64,000 nt of DNA from Tsuneonella rigui (GCF_003958625.1 NZ_RSEL01000029.1:1-64000), one strand, 5' to 3'; counted from the stretch's first letter, positions 39,782 through 49,690 are shown. Numbers and translations: made by a program. The notes: generated by a model not told the origin, from the sequence alone.

Positions 39782-41556
39782 TGGAGCACGCGGAAGCCAG
39801 TCACTTCCTGCGCGACGGGGTGGTCATGCTGGGCTTCGCGCTCGGCTTCGTGCTGCTGTTCCGCCGCCTCCGGCTGGGTGCGACCTTGGGCTACCTTGTC
39901 GCGGGCGTGGTGATCGGGCCGCAGGTGCTGCACCTGACCGGCGATCCTGAAGGCAAGATCGCCTTCGCCGAGCTCGGCATCGTGCTGCTGCTATTTATAG
40001 TCGGACTTGAGCTTGCGCCGCAGCGACTGTGGCAGATGAAGCGCGAAATCTTCGGGCTCGGCCTCTTGCAAGTGCTGCTGTGCGGCGCGGCGCTGACGCT
40101 GGCGATCGGCTTTGCGACCGGGTTCACCTGGCCCGCGGCGATCGCGCTCGGGCTGCCGCTGGCGCTGTCGTCGACCGCGCAGGTGCTGCCGATGCTGCAG
40201 TCGGCGGGCCGCCTCAAGACCCCGTTCGGCGAGCGGGCGTTCTCGATTCTCCTGTTCCAGGACCTGTCGATCATCGCGATGATCACAGTGGTCGCGGCGC
40301 TAAGCCGCAACCCGGCCGATGCGGGCGGGCCGCCGGGCTGGCAGCTGATGCTGATGACGGTCGCGGCGATCGCCGGCCTGATCCTGGTAGGGCGGTTCGT
40401 GATCCGTCCGCTGTTCCGCCTGATCGGACGGCTGGGCGAACGCGAGATGTTCATCGTCGCGGCGTTGTTCACCATCGCCGCTTCGGCCGGAACGATGGAG
40501 CTGCTCGGCCTCTCGACGGCGCTCGGCGCCTTCCTCGCCGGCGTGATGCTGGCCGACACGCCCTATCGGCACGAGCTCGAAACCGACGTCGAGCCGTTCC
40601 GCTCCATCCTCCTTGGACTGTTCTTCCTCGCGGTCGGGATGATGCTCGACCTTCACGCCATCGCCGAGCGGCCGCTGTTCGTCCTCACCGCCGCGGTCGG
40701 GCTGATCGCGATAAAGGCGGCGGTGATGGGCGGCATCGCGCTCGCCATCGGCATGAGCTGGCGCAACGCGCTCGCGCTCGGCCTGCTGCTGAGCCAGGGC
40801 GGCGAGTTCGGCTTCGTGATGTTTGCGCAGGCGCAGAACGGCCTGCTGATCAGCCCCGAGGCGGCGAGCCTGTTCGGCGCGGTGGTGACGCTGTCGATGG
40901 CCTCGACTCCGATCCTGATGATCCTCACCGCGCCGCTGCGTCGCACGCCGCAATCGACCGAGCGGCGCGAAGCCCCGCGCTCCGACGGCGCGGGCGCGTT
41001 GGTGATCGGCTACGGCCGGTTCGGCCAGACCGTGGCGCAGATGTTGATGCTGAGCGACATCAAGGTGACCCTGATCGACCGCGACACGCAGATGATCGAC
41101 ACCGCCGGCGAATTTGGCTCGAAAGTCTATTTCGGCGACGGCACGCGGATCGACCTCTTGCGCCAGGCGGGCGCGGCCGAGGTCGACGCGCTGCTGTTCT
41201 GCATCGACGGCAAGCAGCTCGACGCCGCCATGCTGGAAGCGATTCGCGAGGCGTTTCCCCGCCCCAAGATCCTCGTCCGCGCCTACGACCGACGCACGCT
41301 GGTGGACTTGCGCGATGCGCCGGTCGATTGCGCGGTGCGCGAGCTACATGGCTCGGCGATCACGATGGGCCGGGCGGCGCTCGAGATGCTCGGCGACAGC
41401 CTGCAGGACATCGATGAGGCCGAGGAAGAATACCGTCGGCGTGACGACTTGCGGCTCGGCCTGCAGATCGAGGCCGGCGACTACCGCGCGGCGCGCGACA
41501 TGGTAGTCTCAGAGCAACGCAACCCGATCAGCTGGCGCAAGAGGAAACAGGCATGA
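39781..41556 (+). CDS. CPA2 monovalent cation:proton antiporter with RCK domain (KefB/KefC type)
   Basis: 591-residue inner-membrane exchanger. Residues 1-385 form about 12 helices with ELGIVLLLFIVGLELAP, LPLALSSTAQVLPML and LFQDLSIIAMI, which are signature KefB/C sequences. Residues 405-525 are an RCK_N/TrkA-N Rossmann domain (ALVIGYGRFGQTVAQML, with LIDRDTQMID). In enteric Kef the domain binds glutathione adducts and NAD(H). The start is ATG 39781, overlapping the cytochrome stop; a TTG one codon earlier is possible. The 3' end overlaps the next gene by 4 bp. Confidence 0.93.
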   Translation: MEHAEASHFLRDGVVMLGFALGFVLLFRRLRLGATLGYLVAGVVIGPQVLHLTGDPEGKIAFAELGIVLLLFIVGLELAPQRLWQMKREIFGLGLLQVLLCGAALTLAIGFATGFTWPAAIALGLPLALSSTAQVLPMLQSAGRLKTPFGERAFSILLFQDLSIIAMITVVAALSRNPADAGGPPGWQLMLMTVAAIAGLILVGRFVIRPLFRLIGRLGEREMFIVAALFTIAASAGTMELLGLSTALGAFLAGVMLADTPYRHELETDVEPFRSILLGLFFLAVGMMLDLHAIAERPLFVLTAAVGLIAIKAAVMGGIALAIGMSWRNALALGLLLSQGGEFGFVMFAQAQNGLLISPEAASLFGAVVTLSMASTPILMILTAPLRRTPQSTERREAPRSDGAGALVIGYGRFGQTVAQMLMLSDIKVTLIDRDTQMIDTAGEFGSKVYFGDGTRIDLLRQAGAAEVDALLFCIDGKQLDAAMLEAIREAFPRPKILVRAYDRRTLVDLRDAPVDCAVRELHGSAITMGRAALEMLGDSLQDIDEAEEEYRRRDDLRLGLQIEAGDYRAARDMVVSEQRNPISWRKRKQA

Positions 41557-42734
41557 GCAAGGCCGAACGCGAATTCGACATCGTGGTCTATGGCGCGACC
41601 GGCTACACCGGCCGCCTCGTCGCCGAGCACTTCGTGCGCGAATACGGCGGCAAGCCGGGTGCGCCGAAGTGGGCGATGGCGGGACGCAGCCTCGACAAGC
41701 TCGCCGAGGTGCGCGACGCAATCGGCGCCCCCAAGGACACCCCGCTGGTGGTCGCCGATGCGAGCGATCCGGGCACGCTCGACGCGATGTGCCACCGCAC
41801 CCGCGTGGTGCTGACCACGGTCGGCCCCTACCAGCTATACGGCAGTGAACTGGTCGCCGCATGCGCGCGCACCGGCACCGACTATGCCGATCTGTGCGGC
41901 GAGCCCGGATGGATGCGCGAGATGATCGACGCCCACCACGAGCAGGCCAAGGAGAGCGGCGCGCGGATCGCGTTCTCCGCCGGGTTCGATTCGATCCCGT
42001 TCGATCTCGGCGTGCTGATGCTGCAGGAGGAAGCGAAGAAGCGCTTCGGCAAGCCCGCGCCGCGCGTGCGCGGGCGGGTGCGCGACATGAAGGGGACTTT
42101 CTCGGGCGGCACCGCGGCGAGCTTGACCGCGACGATGAAGGCAGTGGCGAAGAACCCCAAGCTGGTCAGCCTTCTCGCCAGCCCGTTCGCGCTGACGCCT
42201 GGCTTTGAAGGGCCCGACCAGCCCGCCGGGATGATCCCGCACTATGAGGACGATCTCGGCCGCTGGGCCGCGCCGTTCATCATGGCGACGATCAACACCA
42301 AGAACGTCCACCGCACCAACTTCCTGCGCGGCCACCCGTGGGGCGAGGACTTCCGCTACGACGAGATGATGCTCACCAGCCCCGGCGAGGCGGGCAAGGC
42401 AGCGGCGAACGCGGTGGTCGAGCTGCTCAAGAACCCGTTCGGCGCCAAGCCGCCCGCGCCCGGCGAGGGGCCGACGCCCGAGGAGCGTGAGAGCGGGCAC
42501 TACGACGTGCTGTTCGTCGGCGAGATGCCGAGCGGCGAGAAGCTGCGTTACGCGGTGAAGGGGCGCTACGATCCGGGCTACGGCTCGACCAGCCGGATGC
42601 TCGCCGAGACCGGGATGGCGCTGCTCGCCAACGACGCGGACGGCGGCATCGGCACGCCCGGCTCGATCCTCGGCGAAGCGCTGGTCGAGCGGTTGCGTGA
42701 GCATGCCGAGATCACCTTCGCAGTGGAGGACTAG
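41553..42734 (+). CDS. Saccharopine dehydrogenase-like NAD(P)-binding oxidoreductase
   Basis: 393 residues with an N-terminal Rossmann domain (FDIVVYGATGYTGRLVAEHF, 8-27) and the family blocks TTVGPYQLYGSELVAACARTGTDYADLCGE and SAGFDSIPFDLGVLM. It groups with the saccharopine dehydrogenase-like, trans-acting enoyl reductase type seen in actinobacteria and many proteobacteria, not with lysine biosynthesis enzymes. The substrate is unknown; lipid metabolism is plausible. It overlaps the antiporter gene by 4 bp. Confidence 0.88.
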   Translation: MSKAEREFDIVVYGATGYTGRLVAEHFVREYGGKPGAPKWAMAGRSLDKLAEVRDAIGAPKDTPLVVADASDPGTLDAMCHRTRVVLTTVGPYQLYGSELVAACARTGTDYADLCGEPGWMREMIDAHHEQAKESGARIAFSAGFDSIPFDLGVLMLQEEAKKRFGKPAPRVRGRVRDMKGTFSGGTAASLTATMKAVAKNPKLVSLLASPFALTPGFEGPDQPAGMIPHYEDDLGRWAAPFIMATINTKNVHRTNFLRGHPWGEDFRYDEMMLTSPGEAGKAAANAVVELLKNPFGAKPPAPGEGPTPEERESGHYDVLFVGEMPSGEKLRYAVKGRYDPGYGSTSRMLAETGMALLANDADGGIGTPGSILGEALVERLREHAEITFAVED

Positions 42735-42800
42735 CGCTCCGGCACCTTTATCCATGTGAATGCGTTGAACGGGTCGAAAACGGGGAAAGGAACCAGAACA

Positions 42801-43313
42801 ATGTCCGCCATCGCCGCATTTCTCGGTCGCTTGATGCTCGCGCTTCTGTTCGTGCTGTCGGGAATCCCGAAGATCATGGATCCGTCGGGCACCGCGCAGA
42901 TGCTCGCATCGAAGAGCCTGCCCGCCAGCCTCGCCATGCCGACCGGTATTTTCGAGGTCGTCGCCGGCCTGTTGCTGGCGCTCGGCATCATGACCCGGCT
43001 GGTCTCCTTCCTCCTCGCCGGGTTCACGCTGCTGACTGTGTTCTTCTTCCACAACCAGTTCGGCGACCCGATGCAGGCCGCGCAGGCGTTGAAGAACATC
43101 GCCATCGCCGGCGGCCTGCTGGTGGTGTTCGCCTATGGCCATATGCGCTGGAGCTACGATCACATGCGCGCCGCGCGCCGCGGGGAGGTCGCGACCCGCG
43201 ACGCCGAGGTCCGTGCGCACGAAGCCGAGCTGCGCGCCGCCCGCGCGGAGGGCGCGGCCCACGCGGCAGGTGCGACGGTGGTCGAAGAACGGCCCAAGCG
43301 CCGCTGGTTCTGA
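42801..43313 (+). CDS. DoxX family membrane protein
   Basis: 170 residues from ATG 42801, which has GGGGAAAGGAA upstream. The DoxX fold of four helices spans residues 1-125 (FLGRLMLALLFVLSGIPKIMDP, MPTGIFEVVAGLLLALGIMTRL, FFFHNQFGDPMQAAQALKNIAIAGGLLVV). The C-terminal 45 residues are a charged helix rich in Ala, Glu and Arg (DAEVRAHEAELRAARAEGAA), likely a cytoplasmic coiled coil not found in every member. Family members are linked to thiosulfate oxidation or thiol stress, but no assignment is made. It converges with the TonB receptor gene. Confidence 0.88.
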   Translation: MSAIAAFLGRLMLALLFVLSGIPKIMDPSGTAQMLASKSLPASLAMPTGIFEVVAGLLLALGIMTRLVSFLLAGFTLLTVFFFHNQFGDPMQAAQALKNIAIAGGLLVVFAYGHMRWSYDHMRAARRGEVATRDAEVRAHEAELRAARAEGAAHAAGATVVEERPKRRWF

Positions 43314-43316
43314 GCC

Positions 43317-45443
43317 CTAGAAGCTGACCCGGACGCTCGCCTCGAAGTTGCGTCCGGGCAGCGGGGTGTAGTCCTTGGTCAGGCTAGTCGCGAGGCGGCC
43401 GGTGGCGTTGAACAGGTTGTCTGCCTTCAGCAGCAGGGTGACGTTGTCGTTCCCGCGCACCGGCCGCCACGCCAGCGAGGCGTTGACGAAGGTGTAGCCA
43501 TTGGTCGGGGTTTCGTTTGCCGCGATCTTGGTCTGGTCGTCCGACCAAGCGACCTCGCCGCGCGCGGTGAACGCCCCGGCCGTGCCCTCTAGCGCGCCGA
43601 ACAGGCTCAGCGGCGGGATGCGCGGCACGTTGGCGCCGTTGCCGAGTTTCGCGCGCACGTACGACCCGCGCAGCTCGCTCTTCAGTGCGAAGCCACCCGA
43701 GCGCAGCAGCGGCGCGTCGATCTCGCCCTCAATGCCGTAGTAGTCGGCATCACCCTGGCGGAACTCGTAGACCGGCGCATCGTCGATCTCGGTGCCGGTG
43801 TTGGCCTCGTAGATGTAGCCCTTGAAGCGGTTGTAGAAGCCGGTGAGCGACAGGTCGGTCGCGCCGATCCGGCCGCGCGCGAACACTTCGCCGCCGACCG
43901 CGCGCTCGGGGCGCAGGTTCGGGTCGCCGCGTTCGTAAGTCTGGGTCGCCTCGTGATAGCCATCGACCAGTAGTTCTTCCGGGCTCGGCGCGCGCGCAAC
44001 GCGGTTGGCGTTCACGCCGATGTCGAGCCCCGACGGAAGCGAATAGGTCAGCCCGAGCGCGCCCGAAACGGTCGAAAAGCCGCGGTCGAAAGCGAGGTCC
44101 GGAGCCGAGACCGTTGCGTGCTCGTAGCGACCCGCGAGCTGCAGCCGCAGGTTTTCGGCGAGCGGAATCTGCTGAAGCGCGAACACCGCGATCGATTCCG
44201 ACAGGTTGCGCGGCAGGATCTTTTCGTCGCCCTCGGTATCGAGATGGCGGAAGGTATATTGCACGCCGGTCGAACCGGACCAGTCCGAGCGTTCGGCCTG
44301 GATCAGCTCGGCGCGCGCTTCCATGCCCTCGACGTTGAACACCGTTCCCGGCTCGTCGCCCTCGAATTCGGTGTGCTGGTAATGGCTGTAGGCCGCGCGG
44401 CTCTCCAACCGGTCGAACAGCCCATCGCCCAGCGAGAGCACCGCGCGCAAGTCGCCGCGCCACTGCTTGAGGCCGATCGAGCCCGGCTCGCTGTCCTCGC
44501 CGCCGGGCCGGGTGGGAACACCGTAGAAGGTGTCGTAATAACCAAGCGACGCGCCGATATTGCTGTCGCCGTTGAAGAACGCGATGCCGCCGTTGGCGCT
44601 GTAGGTTTCGGAGCCACTGTTGGGCAGCACACCGCGCTGGTTCGCCTGACCGCGCAGGGTCGCGGCGAAGGCGGGATCGGTCGCCGCGATCGCGTCGGCT
44701 TCGCTCAGCAGCTCGGCGCGCAGCGGCGCGGCGACGGTGAAGCCGGGGACCGAGACATCGCCGGTCTTGCTGTACGAGCCATCGATGTGCGCCGCGAACC
44801 CGCCGCCGAGCGGGGCGTCGATCGAGGCAGCGCCCTGGCGCAGGTTGGCGACCGTGTTGCCGCCCACCATCGCATCGAAGTGCACCGGCTCATCGGGCAG
44901 GCGCAACGGAATGCGCTTATCGATCACGTTGACCGCGCCGCCGATCGCCTGGCTGCCGTAGAGCAGCACCGCGGGCCCGCGCAGCACGTCGATCCGCTCG
45001 GCATTGAACGGATCGACCGCGACCGCGTGGTCGTCGGACACGTTGGAAGCGTCGATCGAGCCGATCCCGTCGATCAGCAGCTTGACCCGGTTGCCCGAGA
45101 ATCCGCGCAGCACCGGGCGCGAAGCGCCAGGGGCGAACCCGCTCATCGAAACGCCGGGCTGGTTCATCAACACCTCGCCGATCTGCACCGCCTGGTTGCG
45201 CTGCAGCTCCAGCCCCTCGACCGCGGTGGTGCCGGCGAGCATGTCGAGCCGCTTGAGCCCGTTCGCGGTGACGGTGATCTGGCCCGAATCGGCCGCCCGG
45301 CTGTGGAGGTCGTCGTCCGCCTGCGTGGTATCGTCGGTGGCTTGCGGGTCGTCCTGCGCCAGCGCCGGAGCGGCGGACGCGAGAATGGTGGTGGCAAGGA
45401 GGAGCGGCAGGGCGCGGCGCGCGGCATGATGATATATAGTCAC
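43317..45443 (-). CDS. TonB-dependent outer membrane receptor
   Basis: 708 residues when started at GTG 45443, where a signal peptide VTIYHHAARRALPLLLATTILASAAPALA begins. The longer frame up to 45584 would place 47 Arg-rich residues before it. The plug domain (about 45-160) has LKRLDMLAGTTAVEG, MNQPGVSMSGFAPGASRPVLRGFSGNRVKLLIDGIG and RIDVLRGPAVLLYGSQAIGGAVNV. The barrel ends with FEASVRVSF and terminal Phe. It resembles the metal/heme ZnuD-like branch, with a His/Asp-containing plug, but the ligand is not certain. No TonB or siderophore gene is adjacent. Confidence 0.9.
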   Translation of the reverse strand: MTIYHHAARRALPLLLATTILASAAPALAQDDPQATDDTTQADDDLHSRAADSGQITVTANGLKRLDMLAGTTAVEGLELQRNQAVQIGEVLMNQPGVSMSGFAPGASRPVLRGFSGNRVKLLIDGIGSIDASNVSDDHAVAVDPFNAERIDVLRGPAVLLYGSQAIGGAVNVIDKRIPLRLPDEPVHFDAMVGGNTVANLRQGAASIDAPLGGGFAAHIDGSYSKTGDVSVPGFTVAAPLRAELLSEADAIAATDPAFAATLRGQANQRGVLPNSGSETYSANGGIAFFNGDSNIGASLGYYDTFYGVPTRPGGEDSEPGSIGLKQWRGDLRAVLSLGDGLFDRLESRAAYSHYQHTEFEGDEPGTVFNVEGMEARAELIQAERSDWSGSTGVQYTFRHLDTEGDEKILPRNLSESIAVFALQQIPLAENLRLQLAGRYEHATVSAPDLAFDRGFSTVSGALGLTYSLPSGLDIGVNANRVARAPSPEELLVDGYHEATQTYERGDPNLRPERAVGGEVFARGRIGATDLSLTGFYNRFKGYIYEANTGTEIDDAPVYEFRQGDADYYGIEGEIDAPLLRSGGFALKSELRGSYVRAKLGNGANVPRIPPLSLFGALEGTAGAFTARGEVAWSDDQTKIAANETPTNGYTFVNASLAWRPVRGNDNVTLLLKADNLFNATGRLATSLTKDYTPLPGRNFEASVRVSF

Positions 45444-45597
45444 GCGGCGCCCAGTAGCGGCGCGTGCAGAGCGCGCAAGTCCGTTGTTCGCTGCAACTGA
45501 CGAACGGCGCATCTGGCGCGACGACCTGCATGTCGCACGTGGGGCGCGCAGTGCGCGCACCGCGAAACGGCGGGGCGGCTTCAAGGTCGGGAAGCAA

Positions 45598-45672
45598 TGG
45601 AGCGGGCGAAGGGAGTCGAACCCTCGACCTTCTGCATGGCAAGCAGACGCTCTACCACTGAGCTACGCCCGC
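45598..45672 (-). tRNA. tRNA-Gly (anticodon GCC)
   Basis: 75-nt cloverleaf on the minus strand. The acceptor stem is GCGGGCG/CGCCCGC, the D arm GCTC..GAGC, the anticodon stem TCTGC/GCAGA with loop TTGCCAT, and the T arm contains GGTTCGACTCC. Anticodon GCC reads GGC/GGT. The terminal CCA is encoded (45598-45600 as TGG on the plus strand). It reads GGC, a glycine codon much used in this GC-rich genome. Confidence 0.98.
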
Positions 45673-45869
45673 TCAGGCGCTTGTCGTCCAGTTGCGGACG
45701 ACCGAAGAAGCGAACCCCTCCGGTGGGAGGCGCGCGGTTAGCAAAGCACCTTGTGGGCCGCAAGCGCTATTTGGAGCGCGGCGATTTCGCTTCACAATCG
45801 GGCATGAACACCCACATTGGCCCGCGCATCGCGACAACCGACCCACCAAACAGACAGGGGGATCAAGAC

Positions 45870-46778
45870 GTGGCCAGCATGGGGCTGAACCTCGAAGAGC
45901 AGAAGGCGGTCGACCGCTTCCGCAAGGATATCGTCGAACCGTCGATGACGAGCCTCGTGGTGCTCGATTTCTGGGCCGAGTGGTGCGGGCCGTGCAAGGC
46001 GCTCGCGCCGGTACTGGAAAAGGTCTGCGGCGAATATGCCGACAAAGGCGTGCTGCTCGCCAAGATCAATGTCGACGAAGAACAGTTCATCGCCGCGCAG
46101 TTCCAGGTGCGCTCGATCCCCACGGTCTATGCGATGTTCCAGGGCCAGCCGGTCGCCGACCTGACCAACGCGCGCACCGAATCGCAGTTGCGCGAGATCC
46201 TCGACCGGTTGCTCACCCAGTTGCCGGTCGGCGGTGCCGCCGAGGCCGCTCCCCAAGTGGCGCAGTTCATCGAGATGGGCGAACAGATCCTCGCCGAGGG
46301 CGATAGCGAGCGAGCAGCGGGAATCTTCGCACAGGTCGTCGACATGGCGCCCGACAATGCGGCGGCTCGCGCCGGCCTGATCCGCTCGCTCGTTGCGGCC
46401 GGTCGCACCGAAGAGGCACGCGCTGCAGCGGAAGGGTCGGACGAGGCGCTTTCGGGCGATCCCGCGGTGAAGGCCGCGCTGTCCGCTCTCGAGCTGGCCG
46501 GAGACAAGGTGGACGACAGCGAACTGCAAGCGCTCCGCGCCGCCGCGACCGAGCGCCCCGCCGATATGGACGCCCAGCTCGCGTTCGCCGAAGCCGCCTA
46601 TGCCGCCGGCGAGCGCGACCAGGCGGCCGACACGCTGCTGGCGATGATCCAGCACGACCGCGAGTGGAACGACGGCGCCGCCCGCGGGCGGCTTCTCAAG
46701 ATCTTCGAAGCGGTCGGGCTGGAGGACCCGTGGGTCGTCGCCACCCGCCGCAAGCTGTCACGCGTACTGTTCGGATAA
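45870..46778 (+). CDS. cnoX: Thioredoxin-TPR co-chaperone CnoX/YbbN
   Basis: 302 residues. GTG 45870 has the best ribosome binding site (AGGGGG 7-8 bases upstream); ATG 45879 and ATG 45804 are alternatives. The thioredoxin domain (about 10-120) has the active-site motif WCGPC (C39, C42) and the cis-Pro segment RSIPTVYAMF. The C-terminal two thirds hold TPR-like helices (AEGDSERAAGIFAQVVDMAPDNAAARAGL and following). In bacteria this family protects proteins from oxidative aggregation and hands clients to DnaK and GroEL; GroEL is encoded in the same window. Confidence 0.9.
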   Translation: MASMGLNLEEQKAVDRFRKDIVEPSMTSLVVLDFWAEWCGPCKALAPVLEKVCGEYADKGVLLAKINVDEEQFIAAQFQVRSIPTVYAMFQGQPVADLTNARTESQLREILDRLLTQLPVGGAAEAAPQVAQFIEMGEQILAEGDSERAAGIFAQVVDMAPDNAAARAGLIRSLVAAGRTEEARAAAEGSDEALSGDPAVKAALSALELAGDKVDDSELQALRAAATERPADMDAQLAFAEAAYAAGERDQAADTLLAMIQHDREWNDGAARGRLLKIFEAVGLEDPWVVATRRKLSRVLFG

Positions 46779-46780
46779 CG

Positions 46781-47392
46781 ATGCCGACCCGCCTGTCGAT
46801 CTTCCCCCTGCCCGGTGCGATCCTGTTTCCCGGGCTGCACCTGCCGCTTCACGTCTTCGAGCCGCGCTACCGCGCGCTGGTCGGTGATGCGCTCGCGCGC
46901 GACCGGCGCATCGCGATGATCCAGCCGCAGCGCGCAGCGGACGACGCGCCGCTTTACGCGGTCGGCTGCGTCGGCAAGATCGACGAGGTCGAAGCGCTCG
47001 ACGACGGGCGTTACAACATTGTCCTCTCCGGCGAAGCGCGCTTCCGTGTGTTGCGCGAGCTCGACGTCACCACACCGTTCCGCCAGGTCGAAGGCGAACT
47101 GCTTCACGACGACGAACACGCCGCGCTCGCCAGCGTCGAACGCGCCGGCTTCGAGCAGGAAGCGCGCAGGTTCGCCGAAGCGCAGGGCTACCTCGTGGAC
47201 TGGGACTCGGTCGCCCGCCTCGACGACCGCACGCTGATCGACGGGGTCAGCCAGATCGCCCCGTTCGATGCGGCCGCGAAGCAGGCGTTGCTGGAGGCCG
47301 GCAGCCTGTCCGAACGCTGCGAGCTGCTGGTTCAGCTGATGCAGTTCTTCGGCCACGGCGACCCCGAGGAAGGGCGCGTGACGCTGCAGTAG
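46781..47392 (+). CDS. Lon N-terminal (LON substrate-binding) domain protein
   Basis: 203 residues, standalone LON-N (PUA-like) domain: MPTRLSIFPLPGAILFPGLHLPLHVFEPRY followed by RIAMIQPQ and VGCVGKIDEVEALDDGRYNIVLSGEARFRV. No ATPase or protease domain follows. It starts 3 bp after the CnoX stop, so the two are coupled, a pairing common in alphaproteobacteria and suggesting a shared protein quality role. It converges with marC, with one base between the stops. Confidence 0.92.
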   Translation: MPTRLSIFPLPGAILFPGLHLPLHVFEPRYRALVGDALARDRRIAMIQPQRAADDAPLYAVGCVGKIDEVEALDDGRYNIVLSGEARFRVLRELDVTTPFRQVEGELLHDDEHAALASVERAGFEQEARRFAEAQGYLVDWDSVARLDDRTLIDGVSQIAPFDAAAKQALLEAGSLSERCELLVQLMQFFGHGDPEEGRVTLQ

Positions 47393-47393
47393 G

Positions 47394-48029
47394 CTAGAGC
47401 CCGAAGCTCGCCTTCAACCCGTCGATGACATATTGCGCGGCGAGCGCCGCCAGCAGCACGCCGAGCAGGCGGGTAATGACCGCTTCCACCCGCGCGCCAA
47501 ACAGCTTCATCAGCGGGCTCGCTGCGATCAGCGCCAGCATGGTGAGGACCAGCACTGCGGCGAGCGCGGCGAGCACCATCAGGGTCGGCGCAACCCCGTG
47601 CGCCTTCGCAGTGAGCAGCATGATCGAGGCGATCGCGCCCGGTCCCGCGAGCATCGGCATCGCCATAGGGAACACCGAGACGTCCTCCACCTCAGCTCCG
47701 GGCACGTGCTCGGCGGTGACTTTCTCGGCGCGCTGCTCGCGACGCTGGGTGCGCTTCTCGAACACCATGTCGAGCGCGATCAGGAACAGCATCAGCCCGC
47801 CGGCGATGCGGAAGCTGTCGAGTTCGATATGCAACGCGCCCAGCAGGTCCTCGCCGAACAGCGCGAACACCACCAGGATCGCGCCCGCGATCAGGCACGC
47901 GCGCACTGCCATCGAACGCGACTGCGCGGGCGTCGCGCCCTTGGTCAGACCGGCATAGATCGGCGCGCAGCCGGGCGGATCGATCACCACGAACAGGGTG
48001 ATGAACGCCGAGAGGAACAGCTCGATCAT
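47394..48029 (-). CDS. MarC family integral membrane protein
   Basis: 211 residues from ATG 48029. Six membrane helices and the MarC signatures FITLFVVIDPPGCAPIYAGLT at the N-terminus and FPMAMPMLAGPGAIASIMLL in the middle. Once linked to multiple antibiotic resistance in E. coli, the family is now regarded as membrane proteins of unknown transport function. It is 8 bp downstream of a lipoprotein gene on the same strand. Confidence 0.93.
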   Translation of the reverse strand: MIELFLSAFITLFVVIDPPGCAPIYAGLTKGATPAQSRSMAVRACLIAGAILVVFALFGEDLLGALHIELDSFRIAGGLMLFLIALDMVFEKRTQRREQRAEKVTAEHVPGAEVEDVSVFPMAMPMLAGPGAIASIMLLTAKAHGVAPTLMVLAALAAVLVLTMLALIAASPLMKLFGARVEAVITRLLGVLLAALAAQYVIDGLKASFGL

Positions 48030-48037
48030 GCCCGCGC

Positions 48038-48751
48038 TCAGCAGCTCGGCGGGGTGGCGCCCGCAGGCGCTTGCGGGGCGGCGGCGACACGGCGGAATAC
48101 CTCCCGCATCTCGCCGCCCTGCATTGCGCTCACCACCAGAGTGCGGCCGCAATCGGCGCGCAGCTCGGTGCGCCAGGTCAACGTGCCGTCGTCGGACTGA
48201 CCCTCCGCCCAGGCATCGGCACGCCGCGCGCGGTCGGGCCGCCGCCCGTCGCGGAAGTTACGCGCCGACGGACAGTCGGCGACGCGCGCCGAGATCATCT
48301 CCGGCGCCGCGTAGCTATCTTCGAGATCGAAACCCTGATCGAGCACCCAGCGGTATTCGCCGTTGTCCTGCCGCTGCCAGATCGTAGCGAAACGGGTGCG
48401 CTTACCCGTCGGGTGCGTGGCGGGTCCGGAGGACAGCGCGAAGCTGCCGTCGCAGCTCGCCCACACCTGATCGGGCTCCCACACGATCGCCTTGGCCGGA
48501 TCGGGCGCGCCTTTGAGTGCCGCCTGGACGCTTTCCCACTGCGGGCCGGGCCACTCCGCGTCCTTGGTCGCGTACTCGCGAAAGGCGGTCCAAGTGCCTT
48601 TCTCGCGCGCCTCGCGGGCGAAAGCGAGTTCGGTTGCGATCACTTCGCTGGGGTTGGCGCGCGCGGTCAAGCGGCCGTCGCCGAGCGGGCCTCGCCCGGC
48701 AGTGCAAGCGGTGGTGGCGAGGATGAGCGCGGCGGCGATTAAACGATGCAT
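48038..48751 (-). CDS. Putative lipoprotein with SnoaL/DUF4440-like domain
   Basis: 237 residues. The N-terminus MHRLIAAALILATTAC is a signal peptide with a possible lipobox ending in Cys16 (TTAC, slightly off consensus). After the linker, PSEVIATELAFAREAREKGTWTAFREYATKDAEWPGP and the later strands IVWEPDQVWASCDGSFALSSGPA resemble the cone-like SnoaL/DUF4440 fold common in sphingomonad hypothetical proteins. Function unknown. It precedes marC. Confidence 0.7.
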   Translation of the reverse strand: MHRLIAAALILATTACTAGRGPLGDGRLTARANPSEVIATELAFAREAREKGTWTAFREYATKDAEWPGPQWESVQAALKGAPDPAKAIVWEPDQVWASCDGSFALSSGPATHPTGKRTRFATIWQRQDNGEYRWVLDQGFDLEDSYAAPEMISARVADCPSARNFRDGRRPDRARRADAWAEGQSDDGTLTWRTELRADCGRTLVVSAMQGGEMREVFRRVAAAPQAPAGATPPSC

Positions 48752-48793
48752 GCGCGTACCCTAGACCGCTGCCCGCCCCGTGCCAATCGCGCC

Positions 48794-49690
48794 CTAGATC
48801 GCGTCCTTGGCGAGCGGCAATCCGGCGTGGCTGTAGGCCGCGACGATCGCATTGCGCAGCAGCACCGCGATGGTGGTCGCGCCAACCCCGCCCGGCACCG
48901 GGGTGATCGCGCCGACGTGGCCGAGCGCCTCGTCGTAGGCCACGTCACCCACCAGCCGGCCCTTCGCTTCACCCTCGGCGGGCGGGAGGCGGTTGATCCC
49001 GCCGTCGAGCACGATCGCGCCGGGCTTGAGCCACTCGCCGCGGATGAACTCGGGCTGCCCGATCGCGGCGACCACGATGTCCGCGCGGCGGAGCACTTCG
49101 GGCAAGTCCCGCGTGCGGCTGTGCGCCATCGTCACCGTGCAGTTCGCACCGAGCAGGAGCTGCGCCATCGGCTTGCCGAACAGGATCGAGCGGCCGACCA
49201 CCACTGCGTCCATGCCGGACAGATCGCCGAGCAGCTGCTGGAGGATCATCAGGCATCCCAGCGGTGTGCAACTGACCGGCGCGTCCATCCCGAGGACCAG
49301 CCGCCCGGCGTTGACCGGGGTGATGCCGTCGACATCCTTGTCCGCATCGATCGCGGCGATGACGGTCTTCTCGTCGAGGTGCTTTGGCAACGGGAGCTGG
49401 ACGAGGATGCCGTCGACCACCGGGTCGGCATTAAGCCGCTCGACCAGCGCGATCAGCTCGTCCTGCGGGGTGTCGGCGGGCAGGCGGTGCTCGAAGCTCG
49501 CCATGCCGGCGGCGAGCGTCGCCTTGCCCTTGGCCGCGACGTAGACCTGGCTCGCGGCATCCTCGCCCACCAGCACCACCGCGAGCCCCGCCTTGCGCCC
49601 CGCGCGCTGCTCGAATTCCGCGGCGAGCGTGCCGACCTTCGCGCGCAAGTCGGCCGCGAAGGCCTTACCGTCGATGATCTCCGCCGTCAT
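48794..49690 (-). CDS. folD: Methylenetetrahydrofolate dehydrogenase/cyclohydrolase FolD
   Basis: Bifunctional enzyme interconverting 5,10-methylene-THF, methenyl-THF and 10-formyl-THF. 298 residues with the catalytic Lys region [14 protein letters not shown], substrate loop [29 protein letters not shown], and NADP-site [18 protein letters not shown], ending [16 protein letters not shown]. Its ATG overlaps the yggT stop by one base (TGATG). Likely operon order: argB, yggT, folD. Confidence 0.98.
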   Translation of the reverse strand: MTAEIIDGKAFAADLRAKVGTLAAEFEQRAGRKAGLAVVLVGEDAASQVYVAAKGKATLAAGMASFEHRLPADTPQDELIALVERLNADPVVDGILVQLPLPKHLDEKTVIAAIDADKDVDGITPVNAGRLVLGMDAPVSCTPLGCLMILQQLLGDLSGMDAVVVGRSILFGKPMAQLLLGANCTVTMAHSRTRDLPEVLRRADIVVAAIGQPEFIRGEWLKPGAIVLDGGINRLPPAEGEAKGRLVGDVAYDEALGHVGAITPVPGGVGATTIAVLLRNAIVAAYSHAGLPLAKDAI